This document shows positions 1 to 9,861 of a DNA stretch of 64,000 nucleotides, piece after piece. The notes beneath the pieces are model-generated. The model had not been told where the DNA came from. It did no database searches and saw only the letters and a list, made by a program, of their open reading frames with translations. The stretch spans positions 3,534,001-3,598,000 of the forward strand of contig JAHLMK010000001.1 of the NCBI GenBank assembly GCA_019915135.1, in the 5' to 3' direction. Position numbers and translations under genes: made by a program. Source of the stretch: Strobilurus pachycystidiatus (Eukaryota > Basidiomycota > Agaricomycetes > Agaricales > Physalacriaceae). Each line of letters starts with the position of its first letter. The stretch's first letter is position 1.

Positions 1-1
1 C

Positions 2-235
2 AACGACTTAACCTTCCAGATCAAGCTCCTCCTTCCCCACCTCCAGAGTCTCAAAGAATCGCTCCCCGCTGAACGCCCCGCCAAACACGCTCGAAGCGCT
101 AGTCCCGATGAGGAGGAACCGAGCCCCGTCCCTCCTCCCAAGAAACGCAAGGTTCCCGCACCCCCCGCCGAACCTTCCTCCACGGGCGGCTCCTCCAAGA
201 AGACAAAGAAGACTGGGGGCAAAAAGAACGCGTAG
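2..235 (+). CDS. C-terminal part of an unknown basic protein
   Basis: The frame is open from the left edge and ends in TAG at 233-235, giving 77 residues. It has an amphipathic start (LTFQIKLLLPHLQSLKESLP), an acidic patch, a run that looks like a nuclear localisation signal (PPPKKRKV) and a Lys-rich tail. The rest of the gene lies outside the window. It sits on the strand opposite the gypsy element, next to another plus-strand gene. I do not recognise the family; nuclear location is inferred from the basic motif only. Confidence 0.4.
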   Translation, partial: NDLTFQIKLLLPHLQSLKESLPAERPAKHARSASPDEEEPSPVPPPKKRKVPAPPAEPSSTGGSSKKTKKTGGKKNA

Positions 236-499
236 CCGCCCCCCCCCCCTTCTTCTCCTTATTCCAACAGTTCTTGTATCGTAGTCCTTCCCTTCTTGTC
301 GTGTAGCTTTCGCCGTACTTTCTTTTCGAGCATTCCCTTGTAGCGTAAATCCCGTACCGTGTTGTTTAGAAAATCCAGAAGCTTTTGATCCTCTTGAGTC
401 CGCGTATTCGCCGATGACCTAAACTCCGCGTGATTCGGTTGTCCCCGAGAAAACCTTCGGGCGCATGAGTCGCTCTTTCTACCTTCCCCCCACCCTGTC

Positions 500-1334
500 A
501 TGAACATCCTCCATCCCCGCAATGTCTTGTCCGTCCGCGGCTCCTTTCCCGCCCAACTCTATGTTTCTTCCCGTCGCCGTGTAGAAGGTACGGTCTCTCC
601 CTACTCCTTATTCCTCGTCAAACATCCTTGCACCTGCTGTAGACGACGACAGGGGATGGCGGGAGTCTTCTTTTACCAAGATCGGACTCGGCCCACGCGA
701 TCGATCCTCCGGAATGTGGGAGAGAAATTGCCAGCTAGGTGTTGAAGATGGGTTCCTTATCGTGCGTGATTTCTCCACTATCAGACTCTTCCTAACCTGC
801 AGCTTCCTTCAGAATCATACCGACACCCCCCAGGCTTGCCTCGAATGCGCCCGCCTCTGGGGTCACCCATTCGCTTGTGTCGTACCCTCCTCAGGTCCAT
901 CGCCCGCCAAGTGCGCCCGTTGCTATCAACTTGGGAAGAAGTGTTCCTTCCAGAGCTATCGGCTCTTTGGGGGAGACTGGCTAGTTGAGAGCGAAGCGTA
1001 CGCCTCCTCTCAAGCTTATGAGAACATTGTTGAGAGAGCGTCCCTCACCATTGGAGGCTATGACCCCGTCGATCTGTCACGCCTCCACTCCCACCTCACC
1101 TCCGAGCTTGAGCATGCTCAAGAGGAGGTTCAGCACGCCGAGGCCCAGATCGCCTTGTATACCAGCGTACAAACTGCCATCCATTCTCGTCTCTCTCAAT
1201 TGGACCGCTCCTTTGATCATCCCCCCCCCGTCCTTCCTTCACCCTCCGCTTCTGCCGAAGACAGTTCCGCTGAAGAGGGTGAAGTACGTAGCAGTCTTCT
1301 TCGTAGCGTAACTCTTGCCAGTAGCACTCCGTAG
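500..1334 (+). CDS. Cys-rich hypothetical protein antisense to the gypsy element
   Basis: Proposed model join(500..738,803..1334), 256 residues, using a 64 nt GTGTTG...CTGCAG intron that contains a CTAAC branch site. The second exon encodes two CxxC pairs and a further Cys (CLECARLWG, then CARCYQLGKKCSF), a spacing like a treble-clef or Zn2Cys6-type finger. After that come a predicted coiled coil (HSHLTSELEHAQEEVQHAEA) and a Ser/Glu-rich tail. It lies downstream of pol on the opposite strand, where an accessory antisense ORF of the retroelement could sit. It could instead be an unrelated host gene. The second exon is much safer than the first. Confidence 0.35.
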
Positions 1335-1806
1335 TCCGTTCCTGTATCCTCAGCGCGAACGAAGTTTGTGACCCCGAAGCAACCCCCCCCCCTTCCCCCC
1401 TAAGCTATCTAGGAGCAAGCGGCCACGCCGCACCTTCCCGTCGCCTGTCGGGCCCCCGTCAGCACGGGAGAAAGCGGCCGAGCCGCACCTTCCCGGCCCC
1501 AACAGCCTAAATTCCCACCCACAATCTAACAGACGATCCCCCGATCCTCCCAACCCCCCCCCCCTTTCGGCGACCTTCGCCAGAGGGACCAACCATGACG
1601 TCGACCAAGACCCCATCAAGGATACCAACCATAACCAGAGAACCAAACCTCCCTCCCCGACGACCTTCGCCGGAGAAACCAGCCAACAAGAAGAATTCCA
1701 AGCCCACAACGACCGTCGTCAGAGGGACCAAACAATAAGGAAACGGATGGAGACAGAGATAGATGATATTTAAGTCCATAGAAAAGTACAAGTAAACAAT
1801 AGGGTC
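1335..1806. other. non-coding stretch with degenerate repeats after pol
   Basis: No convincing gene. Three degenerate copies of a motif around CGACCTTCGCC followed by (A/G)GAGGGACC or a variant lie near 1560-1597, 1648-1683 and 1704-1738, mixed with long C runs. This is the 3' side of the gypsy element. No 3' LTR was recognised, so it probably lies beyond the left edge. Confidence 0.4.
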
Positions 1807-4800
1807 TTAATCCTCCCCCTCGTCGATAGAATCCTCCAGCGACGCCAAGTCTGAGGGGGAAAAAGCAGAGTCCACCAAAACGGAAGGAAGATGGACCCGG
1901 GAGCGCTCGACGTAAGGCATGAGACGGCGCGCAGCGATCGGTCGAGCGTACGGGGTGCCGTCCAGGTCGAGGACAATATAAGCCCCGCCCTTGGTCCGCG
2001 AAAGCACAAAAAGGGGACCAAAGTACCGCTCTTTGAACTTGCCCCCAACTGAGCCGTCGATCTTGCTATTCCGGAGCAAAACAACGTCCCCCCGTTGAAA
2101 ATTGAAGTCCACTATCCGCAGGCGATGTTCCTCCGCCCATCGTTCGACGGCTTGAACGCGAGACTCGTGCACACGATGTCGCAAGGCTTCTAGTTCTTCC
2201 TCACGATACTGCAATGCCGATGCCCGCGCTGCAATCAGGTCCGTGGTCGATAGCGGGGCATCTGGAGGGTCCAGTAGAAACGTGGCTTCGACATAGTCGA
2301 AGGGAAGAACGGGTTCAACCCCCGTTACCACACGGTAAGGGCTCATGCGAAGCTGTCTAGAGACAGTGACACGCTCAGCCCACAACATAGCGTGGAGGCA
2401 CCGGGACCACCACGCCGGATTGCCTCTAGCAATTTTGAAGAGCCCTTCTCGAACGTCGTAGTGACGATTCTCAATAACACCCTGAGCCTGCGAGTTGTAG
2501 CCTGAGATGCGAATATGCTTGATCCCGTACTTGCGTTCCAAGACCTCGAGAGCCTTCACGAACGGGGGCCCATTGTCGGTGACAATCTCGCGTAGCGATC
2601 CCCACCGAGTGATGATGTCTTCGTAAATGAACCCCGCAATAGTGTTGGCGTTCTCTTGGCGCACCGCTCGTCCTTCGGGCCACGCCGTTAGGGAACACCG
2701 AGCGTGAATGACGGCTTTGAAACCATTCGAGGGCTCCATGAAGAATGTGTCGATATGAGCTTTCGCAAATAGCGGGGCCGGATACGCGACAACCGGGGGA
2801 ATGTGCCAGTGCTGGGTCTGCCGTATTTGACACCAATGACAAGATCGAACGAACCAAGCCACGTCTGCCGTCAAATGGGGCCACCAAAAACGAAGGAGCA
2901 AGTGCTGGCGAACTGAGAAAATCCCCTTGTGACCTAGTTCGTCGTGAGCCATTTTGATGAGGCGATAACGGCGATCCTCGGGAACGACAAGCTTGTGGCG
3001 TGATTCGGGGTCCCGACGCCAGAGCTCACCATCTTTCAGAAAGAAATCGTTGGTGTATCGAATGAACGTTCGGGTCTGGTTGTCCTTCATTCCCAATGGA
3101 AGAACCAAGTCCTCAAGGAATCGCCTAGCCTGGTCCACACGAGACTCTGCCCGCCGGCCCCGAGCAGAAATTGGAATTGACGGGGTCTCGTCCGAGTCTG
3201 AAGGGTCGACTGGGAGTCCCCGCGCCGCCGCACGAAAGACAGACATTGAAAAAGAAGAAACTAGATAGGACCCATGCCGAGACCGATAGGGAATGGGATT
3301 GAGAAAATGAATGAAAGAGTACTGGCGATCCAACCAGTCTGGATCGTCTTCCTCAGTGACCTCGCCTGGAAACGGCCGACGCCTAGAGAGCCCATCGACT
3401 CCATGGGTAACGCCGGGGACGTGGACAAGTTTGAAGTGGAACAAGAGTATCCCGGCTACCCAGCGATTGATTGTAGCGCTTGGATTCATGTCGGGGTTGT
3501 TCAACATGCCTTTGATAGCCGTAGCGTCAACCTCGAGCGTGAGACTTCGAACCCCGATAATCCACAGTTGAACAGCCCGTAGAGCGCGGTAGACCCCGTA
3601 TAACTCCAACTTTGGTTGACTGTAATTGGCTTCTCGCGTGTTCATCGCAATAGATCCACACCGGTTGAGATACCGAAGTTTAGGGTTATCGGGGTCTTCC
3701 TGTAACAAGGCATACCCAACCGCAATGACGCTTGTGTCTACGGCCAGGATCACGGGGGCTGCCGAAGCATAGTCGAGGGGTCGAAGCGCCGGCGAGGCCT
3801 CGACCGCGTCCTGCAGTGCCCGTTGAGACTCCCCATGCACCGGAAGCCAGATGAAAGGCACATCCTTGCGAGTCAGATCGACAAGAGGTTTAGAGAGTGT
3901 GGCGTAGTTCCAAATGAAATTCCTCATCAACCCCGCCGTGCCAAGGAACGCCCGTACGTCGTGTACATCCCGGCACGGACCCCAACTAAGCACCTTCGCA
4001 ACCTTGGAATCGTCAGGGACCCGCCCTTCGTAGTTGCATGTGTTTCCAACAATCACCGCCTCGGGGACACACAAGTACGCCTTCTTTCCCGACCAAGTGC
4101 AGCCAACAAACTTGATGCGTTGGATTACACGGTTCAGGTTTTGAAAGTGTTCCCAGACGAAGCGCCGTATACCCTTGTTCTCGGGGTGGACATCATAACC
4201 CCCGTCCGGAAGCTCGTACCGAGTAGAAGGGCCTTTGATGCCCGCGTCGTCAAGAAAGGGGATTGTAACGTGGGGGATCTCGTCCTGGAGAGTGTAGGTA
4301 ACGTCGCCATGTAGAACTTGGACCGAGTTCGTCCACCCCATCGGTAGCTTGGTTAAACGAAACGTTCCCAATGGCGTCTGAAAGGTGGTATAGTCTCGCG
4401 ATCTCCAGTGCAGAGAGCGTTGATCAAAGGCGACGTAGAGATCCAAGACCCCGTAGCAAGCACGACCCCCGAACGACTCAGCGAGAGTCTCTACGAATGG
4501 AATGACGCCCGCATCACGAATCGTGACAGCGTTGAGGGGTTGCAGATCGTGGACTATGCGAAGCGAAGCGCCATCCTTCTTGAGGACCGTGAACCAACGA
4601 GATCGGTAAGACGAGTTGCTAGGTTCATAAGCCCCCGACGCAATCTTGTCCCGGACAATTTTGATGATCTGTTCATACAGACCGGGAGGAATGGGGATGT
4701 TACGGTGCACCCACGGGGTGTGCTCCGTGACAGGCATTGTGATTGGGGGGAAGAAATCTTCCCGGAACCGTCCTTTCTGACCCTCGTCCCAGGCGAACGC

Positions 4801-5526
4801 GGCTTCCTGCAGCATCATGAGATGGTGCATCAGACGGCGCTCTTCTGGCCACAGAAAATCGCCCGGATGGAGTGCGTCGATGATTTCCTTACACTCCTGA
4901 GTATAGCGACCCGTTGGACGGAATTCAGGAGGGAATGGAGAGAGGTATGGGAGATCCGCCAAGGGGTCCCCCACGATGTTGCGGGAGACACGAAAGTGCT
5001 CCGGGAGTGTTGCCGGAACCGGCTTCACTCAATCTGCCATCTTTTTGTATTTTGCACCAAAGATGGAAACGGGGGTATATAGCTCCCCTCCCAACGGATG
5101 AGGATGAGAAGTGGTTTCCATCGTCGCCGTATAGGTTGGGTTTTGTACCAGAGATGAAATGAACGCCTGTTGAAGGGGGACTTCTTTCACTGGAAGGTGG
5201 ATTTTAGGTCCACAAGAACGGGTTTCGGGGTAGCCAATATTGTCCCAGCCCCCGAGCGTGGCGGCAGCTAGTACGAAGGCGTGGTCCCGAAACGAGGGTG
5301 AGGCCCCGACAGGAGTAGAATGCGAGACAGAAGAAATGGAATCATGAACGAGAGACTGAGATAGACCAGAAAGAGAAATTGAGAAACCAGGAATAGACGT
5401 TGTGTCGTGTATAGATGTGAGATCGTCCAGAGCCCGAGCGAGATGAGGTGTCCTATGCGAGATTGCCGTGTCGAGTTGTTGTACCGAAATTACCAGCCCC
5501 ATTTGTTCATCATTTGCGTAACTCAT
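1807..5526 (-). CDS. gypsy Pol polyprotein, split by one TGA
   Basis: A 165-codon leader (5526-5029) ends in TGA at 5031-5029, and the 1073-codon remainder continues in the same frame to 1807. The reverse transcriptase carries FLDD in place of YxDD (PFLDDAGIKG), and RNase H follows. The integrase has an HHCC finger (HDELGHKG ... CHWCQIRQ) and a DDE core (HIDTF, TDNGPPF, GVIENRH). The C-terminal part resembles a chromatin/DNA-binding tail (GGKFKERYFGPLFVL). The TGA sits in the context GAT-TGA-GTG just before the pol start motif PVPATLPEHFR. The simplest reading is a CGA-to-TGA change; readthrough is the alternative. Its start ATG overlaps the gag stop (TAATG). Confidence 0.85.
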
Positions 5527-8195
5527 TAAGTCTGACGAATGGGTGCGGGGCGAGTAGAGTGTATGTGCGGTTTTGAGGATACATGGCTGGAATCGGCACG
5601 ATCAGAGAAGCGGGGCTTACCCCGATCGTGAGTTGGAAGAGTGATAACTTCTGACGAGTTGGGGTCCGTAATGGTTAGGTACTGTTCCCCGTCCTGATAG
5701 TCCTTGAGGGATCCCTCCGTCAAGATGGTGAAAGGTCTTCCCATGAGGACGTCGTACGCAGCCCCCGGAATGACGTGGACTTGGAGATAGACCGTGATGC
5801 CCCCGATTGTGAAGGGAACATTGTGACACATTCCCAAAGACCGGTCAAGTTGCCCGTTGGCGGATTGAACCCCGACTGTGACTTTAGTGTCAAGGGGACT
5901 GCCAATGCGCTGCCAAACATGCTCCGACATCGCCACCAACTGAGAGCCCCCGTCCAAGACAGCCTCGACTTCCCAAAGGGTGTCAATGATCGGAGTGATG
6001 GCACGTAGGGAAGCCGACTCCGCGGCCACAACGATGGAATTGGGAAGAGTAACCAAGAGCGAGGCGTAATAGTCCTTGACTTTCTCCAGCGGGGTCCGAT
6101 CATCTTCGACTTTCTCCGGGGGTTCCATGCCCTGAATGTAAACCGATTGGTTGAACTCTTCAACCTGGGCAGACTCCTCTTCCTCCGACAGATCTTCCTC
6201 GAGTCCAGCTGCGAAGGTTCCGAGACGGGGCCCCAAGGAAGGCCCTCCTTGCGGCTCTACCCGTCGCGCTGATATCATTTCCCTGAGCAACCGTCTAACA
6301 TCCGGTGATACAGCCAACAGTTCCGCAGCCGAGAACTCCGTTTTCGACGCCAGGATCCCTTTGAGAACCCTGTCTGCTGCTCCAGGATCTTCTATAGCTG
6401 CCGCCGTTCGATATTGCTTGGCGGGGTCCCGAACCAGAGGGCGATTACCTGCTTGAACACTCTTTTCCTGACTCCGGAAGTCAGAGGCTGCGCGCAGCTG
6501 GGCATCCCGTTCGACTGTGGGGGGCAAGTCCCGCTGAGCCGCAGCTGGCGCGGGTCGAGGACGAGGCTCGATGACATGACCGGGATGTGGAGGCAAGGGA
6601 GGCTTGGCAATTGAGCGAACCCCCGAGGCCGGACCAAGATCTTTCGAGGGTACGGGGGGCGGGACGTCGTCAGATGCTATTGGTGGTTGGAGTTGACGAA
6701 CCCCCTCCTCTCGCTGATTGGCAGGATCAAGGCCCTTCCCAGCCTCAGGAGGTCGAGCCCTCGCTGCAGCCCGCGTCACAACGTTGTTGGCTGAGAGTGC
6801 CTTCGCTTTCCCACGGTTAACACTCTCAACCGTTGTGCGAAAGGCTTGCATCTGGGCATCCCAGGGAGCATTGGCGGACAATGCGAAAGTGGATGCTGCA
6901 AAGACTCCGGCGGGGATGCTCTGCGCCCCTGTGATGCGTGGTGCACGTCCTCCACCTTCGGGCGACCAGACGGGATCCTCGACCATTTCCATAACGAAGG
7001 ATTGGGCTGTACCGCTCGTTGCTCCGGTATGGGAAGGCCCCTTTCCAGAGTTGAGTGACGATGCGGGGGGCGGATTCTGCTCGTAGTACGCCCGGATGCG
7101 GGGTCCTAAAGCACCCCGCCCTGGAGGAAAACGGCCCCCGTCGCGCATCATGGACTTCCCATCAGGTCCGTCCCGGATGAGACCTTCTTTGTTCAGCGCC
7201 TGGAACTCCTCGCACAACTCCCAGCGGGGACAATTCTTGATCCCGCACATGCGACACGAGGGGTCCAAATTGTTGCGGTACCCTCCCCCGCCCCCGTTGT
7301 TGTAGTTGAAGCTACTCCCCTGGTAACCTCCTCCTTGATAGTTTCCCCCTCCGCCTTGGTAATTTCCGCCTCCCCCTTGATAGTCATTACCCCGCACATT
7401 GTTCCGACCGCCTGGTGGCGGTCCTGACTGCGGGGCTGTCAAACGCTCAACCAATACCCCCATCACTGCCCCGAGCTTCTCGATGGCGAGGACTGAGGCG
7501 TCCTTAGGTTCCTTCTTTACTTCGGGGAGGGAACAAAACGCCGCCGAATTCGAGTACGTGGGATTAGGAAGGGCAATGGCATCGTGGCTATTCTCCGCAC
7601 CAGGCAGGACCCAGTCCGCCGCCGCCGTGATCTGGTGGATAGGGTATGGTTTCGAGGGTCGATGGTCGGGGTACTTTGTTGCTAGACGACTCCGTGTCTT
7701 GAACTCCAAATCGGATCCCAATCCAATGAAGTAGGCACGTGACTCATCCGCTGGAGAAATCTGGTTGTCTTCCATGAGAGCATCCACCATGTGGGAAAAA
7801 GTTCGCGCAAAAGCCCCCAACTGTTTGCGGGTGGTGATGGGCTGGTCGTGGGCCTGGCGGCGGGCAAAGGCTTCCAGATCCGCCGGCTCGTACCGGCTGG
7901 TTACCACCGAACCTGGGTATAAGTCATGAATTGAGTTTTTGAAGACCTCCCATGTCGGGGGTGCGGCGGCGCCTCCCCCCGCCGGAACGACGGGGCGAGC
8001 GCAGCGCTCCCACGCACGACGCTGGTCGGCTTTGATGTAGTGGGTAGACCACTTGATGAAGTCCGCGTCCGCTGTGAGACTCTTCTCGGTACATGTGAGT
8101 TCCACATTCTCGAGATAGTCCGTGAGGTCTCGAGGGTCCTCAGAAAAGTGCAGCCCGTTGCGGGTGCCCCGGATGGGCATCGTGCTTGACGACAT
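5526..8195 (-). CDS. gypsy Gag with C-terminal aspartic protease
   Basis: Start taken at the first in-frame ATG (MSSSTMPIRG). The N-terminal third is the capsid-like region (HFSEDPRDLTDYLENVE). A Gly/Gln/Asn-rich repeat (YQGGGGNYQGGG) precedes an atypical knuckle (CRMCGIKNCPRWELC). The C-terminal part is a retroviral-type protease with VLDGGSQL (DGG instead of DTG/DSG) and the flap-distal motif YDVLMGRPF. The frame stays open upstream to 8822 without any ATG and reads as plausible protein (RALRDSRGRFI), so translation may begin at a non-AUG codon or upstream. The stop shares bases with the next ATG. Confidence 0.8.
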   Translation of the reverse strand: MSSSTMPIRGTRNGLHFSEDPRDLTDYLENVELTCTEKSLTADADFIKWSTHYIKADQRRAWERCARPVVPAGGGAAAPPTWEVFKNSIHDLYPGSVVTSRYEPADLEAFARRQAHDQPITTRKQLGAFARTFSHMVDALMEDNQISPADESRAYFIGLGSDLEFKTRSRLATKYPDHRPSKPYPIHQITAAADWVLPGAENSHDAIALPNPTYSNSAAFCSLPEVKKEPKDASVLAIEKLGAVMGVLVERLTAPQSGPPPGGRNNVRGNDYQGGGGNYQGGGGNYQGGGYQGSSFNYNNGGGGGYRNNLDPSCRMCGIKNCPRWELCEEFQALNKEGLIRDGPDGKSMMRDGGRFPPGRGALGPRIRAYYEQNPPPASSLNSGKGPSHTGATSGTAQSFVMEMVEDPVWSPEGGGRAPRITGAQSIPAGVFAASTFALSANAPWDAQMQAFRTTVESVNRGKAKALSANNVVTRAAARARPPEAGKGLDPANQREEGVRQLQPPIASDDVPPPVPSKDLGPASGVRSIAKPPLPPHPGHVIEPRPRPAPAAAQRDLPPTVERDAQLRAASDFRSQEKSVQAGNRPLVRDPAKQYRTAAAIEDPGAADRVLKGILASKTEFSAAELLAVSPDVRRLLREMISARRVEPQGGPSLGPRLGTFAAGLEEDLSEEEESAQVEEFNQSVYIQGMEPPEKVEDDRTPLEKVKDYYASLLVTLPNSIVVAAESASLRAITPIIDTLWEVEAVLDGGSQLVAMSEHVWQRIGSPLDTKVTVGVQSANGQLDRSLGMCHNVPFTIGGITVYLQVHVIPGAAYDVLMGRPFTILTEGSLKDYQDGEQYLTITDPNSSEVITLPTHDRGKPRFSDRADSSHVSSKPHIHSTRPAPIRQT

Positions 8196-9075
8196 TTTGG
8201 CTGCGCGGGGCTGGTAGGTAGGACTGGGTATGGGTTGGATATTAGGCAACAGACGAGGAATACGTGGGAATGGAAAGGCGCCTGGTATTGACTGGAAAGG
8301 AGAGTTCGGGGTTGGTGGTTGCGACCGCTGTGAGTCCGAGGTATGTGGTGAATGAACCGACGGTGTGGAAGGAACACCAAGCTGTGTCCTGAGCTCGGGT
8401 GTGGATAGTGGAGATTCTGATTCGAATGAGAGCCGTTCAAAACCGGCGACAAGGTCTCGTAATCGCGCAGCGCTTAGCTCGTCGGCGAGGGTACCAGAAG
8501 TAGCAGTTGACGCCGCTGGTAGTGTTGTGGGATGTGATAGAGATGAGGTCGCTGCTGTCGAGGCAACGTCCTGGAGTTCGGGGTTGGATCCCGAGAATGG
8601 AGAGGCGGAGTCCTCGAAGTTCGAGGGTGTATGTAGTTCGGTCCGTTTGATGAAACGGCCTCGAGAGTCTCGTAAAGCACGTCGCGGTGCCAGAGCCTCG
8701 CGACGACGCGGTGTGTTGTGGTTGAAACCCCCTCGCGGTGGGCTCCACTTGTGCGCAACTGAGCGAGTTCGAACAAGAAATGCTGCAAAGCAGCGAAATC
8801 TCGAGGGAGGCTTCTCAAACAGTCAACGCGACGTCGGAGACGAGGTGCGACGTGGGACGAGGTTCGGGGTCACGAAACGGGGGCTCGAAGCGAGGGCTCG
8901 AGACGAGGGCTCGAGGAATAGATAGGATAGATAGAGGCGAATGTAGACGATACCAAGAATGAAGACAGCGACGAGGACCTTCCTTGTTGCTGAATACGAC
9001 GTTCTCAACCAAAGCCCCCGGCGATATAGTGGGTGAAAAGTAACCTCCCTTTTCCCTCCCCTCTAGTTACTAATA

Positions 9076-9103
9076 CCCGTCGGGGCCCCCGGCCCCGACC
9101 GGG
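9076..9103. repeat. GC-rich perfect hairpin upstream of gag
   Basis: A 9+3+9 perfect inverted repeat (GTCGGGGCC, CCC, GGCCCCGAC at 9079-9099), with slightly longer imperfect arms, lies upstream of the gag frame on its strand. It could mark the 5' end of the retroelement or act as a leader hairpin. No partner copy was seen in the window. Confidence 0.5.
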
Positions 9104-9106
9104 TAC

Positions 9107-9861
9107 ATACCTATTCCGTATATGCAATACCTACTCGATCTTCCCCTGAAAGCACACCATCTCACGCCCGCCATGCTGCCTTCCCTCCCTTATCGTGTGT
9201 TGATGTCGCGATAACGGCGTGCCAAGGCCGTTCCATCCCTCGACACCTTCGGGGTTCGAGGCTCGGAGCTCGGGGGATGAGTCGGGGGATGGTTCGGGGT
9301 GTTACGCTTATGTGGCGCACTGCGCGAGGTGATCAGGGAAATGTCGAGGATCACCGAGTCGACGGTTCGGGGGTGTAGAACACTCCCGAGCTGTACATGG
9401 GACAAGCGTAGATCAAGATGGAGCGGTGCGAAGGGGCACTGAGGTGAGAAGTGAGGCTGGAGCAGTTGCAGCGGACCAAACGGATTTCAACGCGAATCAC
9501 TGAAAGGCAAAAGGCAAAAAGACACGAGCGCGAACAATGGTGGCAGGGCAAGGCGCGGCACTCGGACCGACAGCCGTCGCCCTTCTCTCGCTATCACTCT
9601 CTCTGTGGTCCAATGACAGCCTGTTTCGCAGCCCGTGTCGCGTCCGCCGTCGATATAACGAGCCTGCATTGGCACGCGTAAAGCAAGGGACGGGGCTTTC
9701 TCTCCAATGGACTATGGCAATCTGCGATTGGGTCTCAGCGGCATGCGATGTACTGACAGATCGACAAGATCGACAATGATGCGTCATCGTTGAGATAATG
9801 ACCACTCGAGGCCATAAATCCATCTCTCACGCGCACGCAGAATCACCAACCCAAGACATCC
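9107..9861. other. intergenic, promoter side of the dehydrogenase
   Basis: No gene is supported. It holds a pyrimidine-rich tract (CTCTCGCTATCACTCTCTCTG near 9584-9604) and short unrelated ORFs only. It must contain the promoter of the plus-strand dehydrogenase starting at 9862. Confidence 0.5.

Larger units (their letters stand above)
1807..9103 (-). mobile_element. Ty3/gypsy LTR retrotransposon body
   Basis: Minus-strand order is gag with a C-terminal protease, a short linker ORF, then pol (reverse transcriptase, RNase H, integrase). Integrase after RNase H is the Ty3/gypsy order. LTRs could not be paired: no segment of 8250-9110 recurs in 1340-1806, so the element either extends left of the window or its LTRs are decayed. 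Apart from one internal TGA the reading frames are intact, which suggests a fairly young copy. Confidence 0.85.

Noticed and set aside
3823..5162. Long plus-strand ORFs across the gypsy pol region
   Set aside because: They are antisense to an intact pol with recognised RT, RNase H and integrase motifs and show no domains of their own.
8474..8818. Minus-strand ORF starting MRSLPRDFAALQ in another frame over the gag leader
   Set aside because: It overlaps the gag frame, which reads more like the family; I could not support both.
8365..8925. 186-codon plus-strand ORF upstream of gag
   Set aside because: Low-complexity Arg/Ser/Glu-rich translation; it is the antisense of the AUG-less gag extension on the other strand.
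1..9106. LTR pair for the gypsy element
   Set aside because: No repeat longer than a few bases is shared between the DNA after pol and the DNA before gag inside the window.
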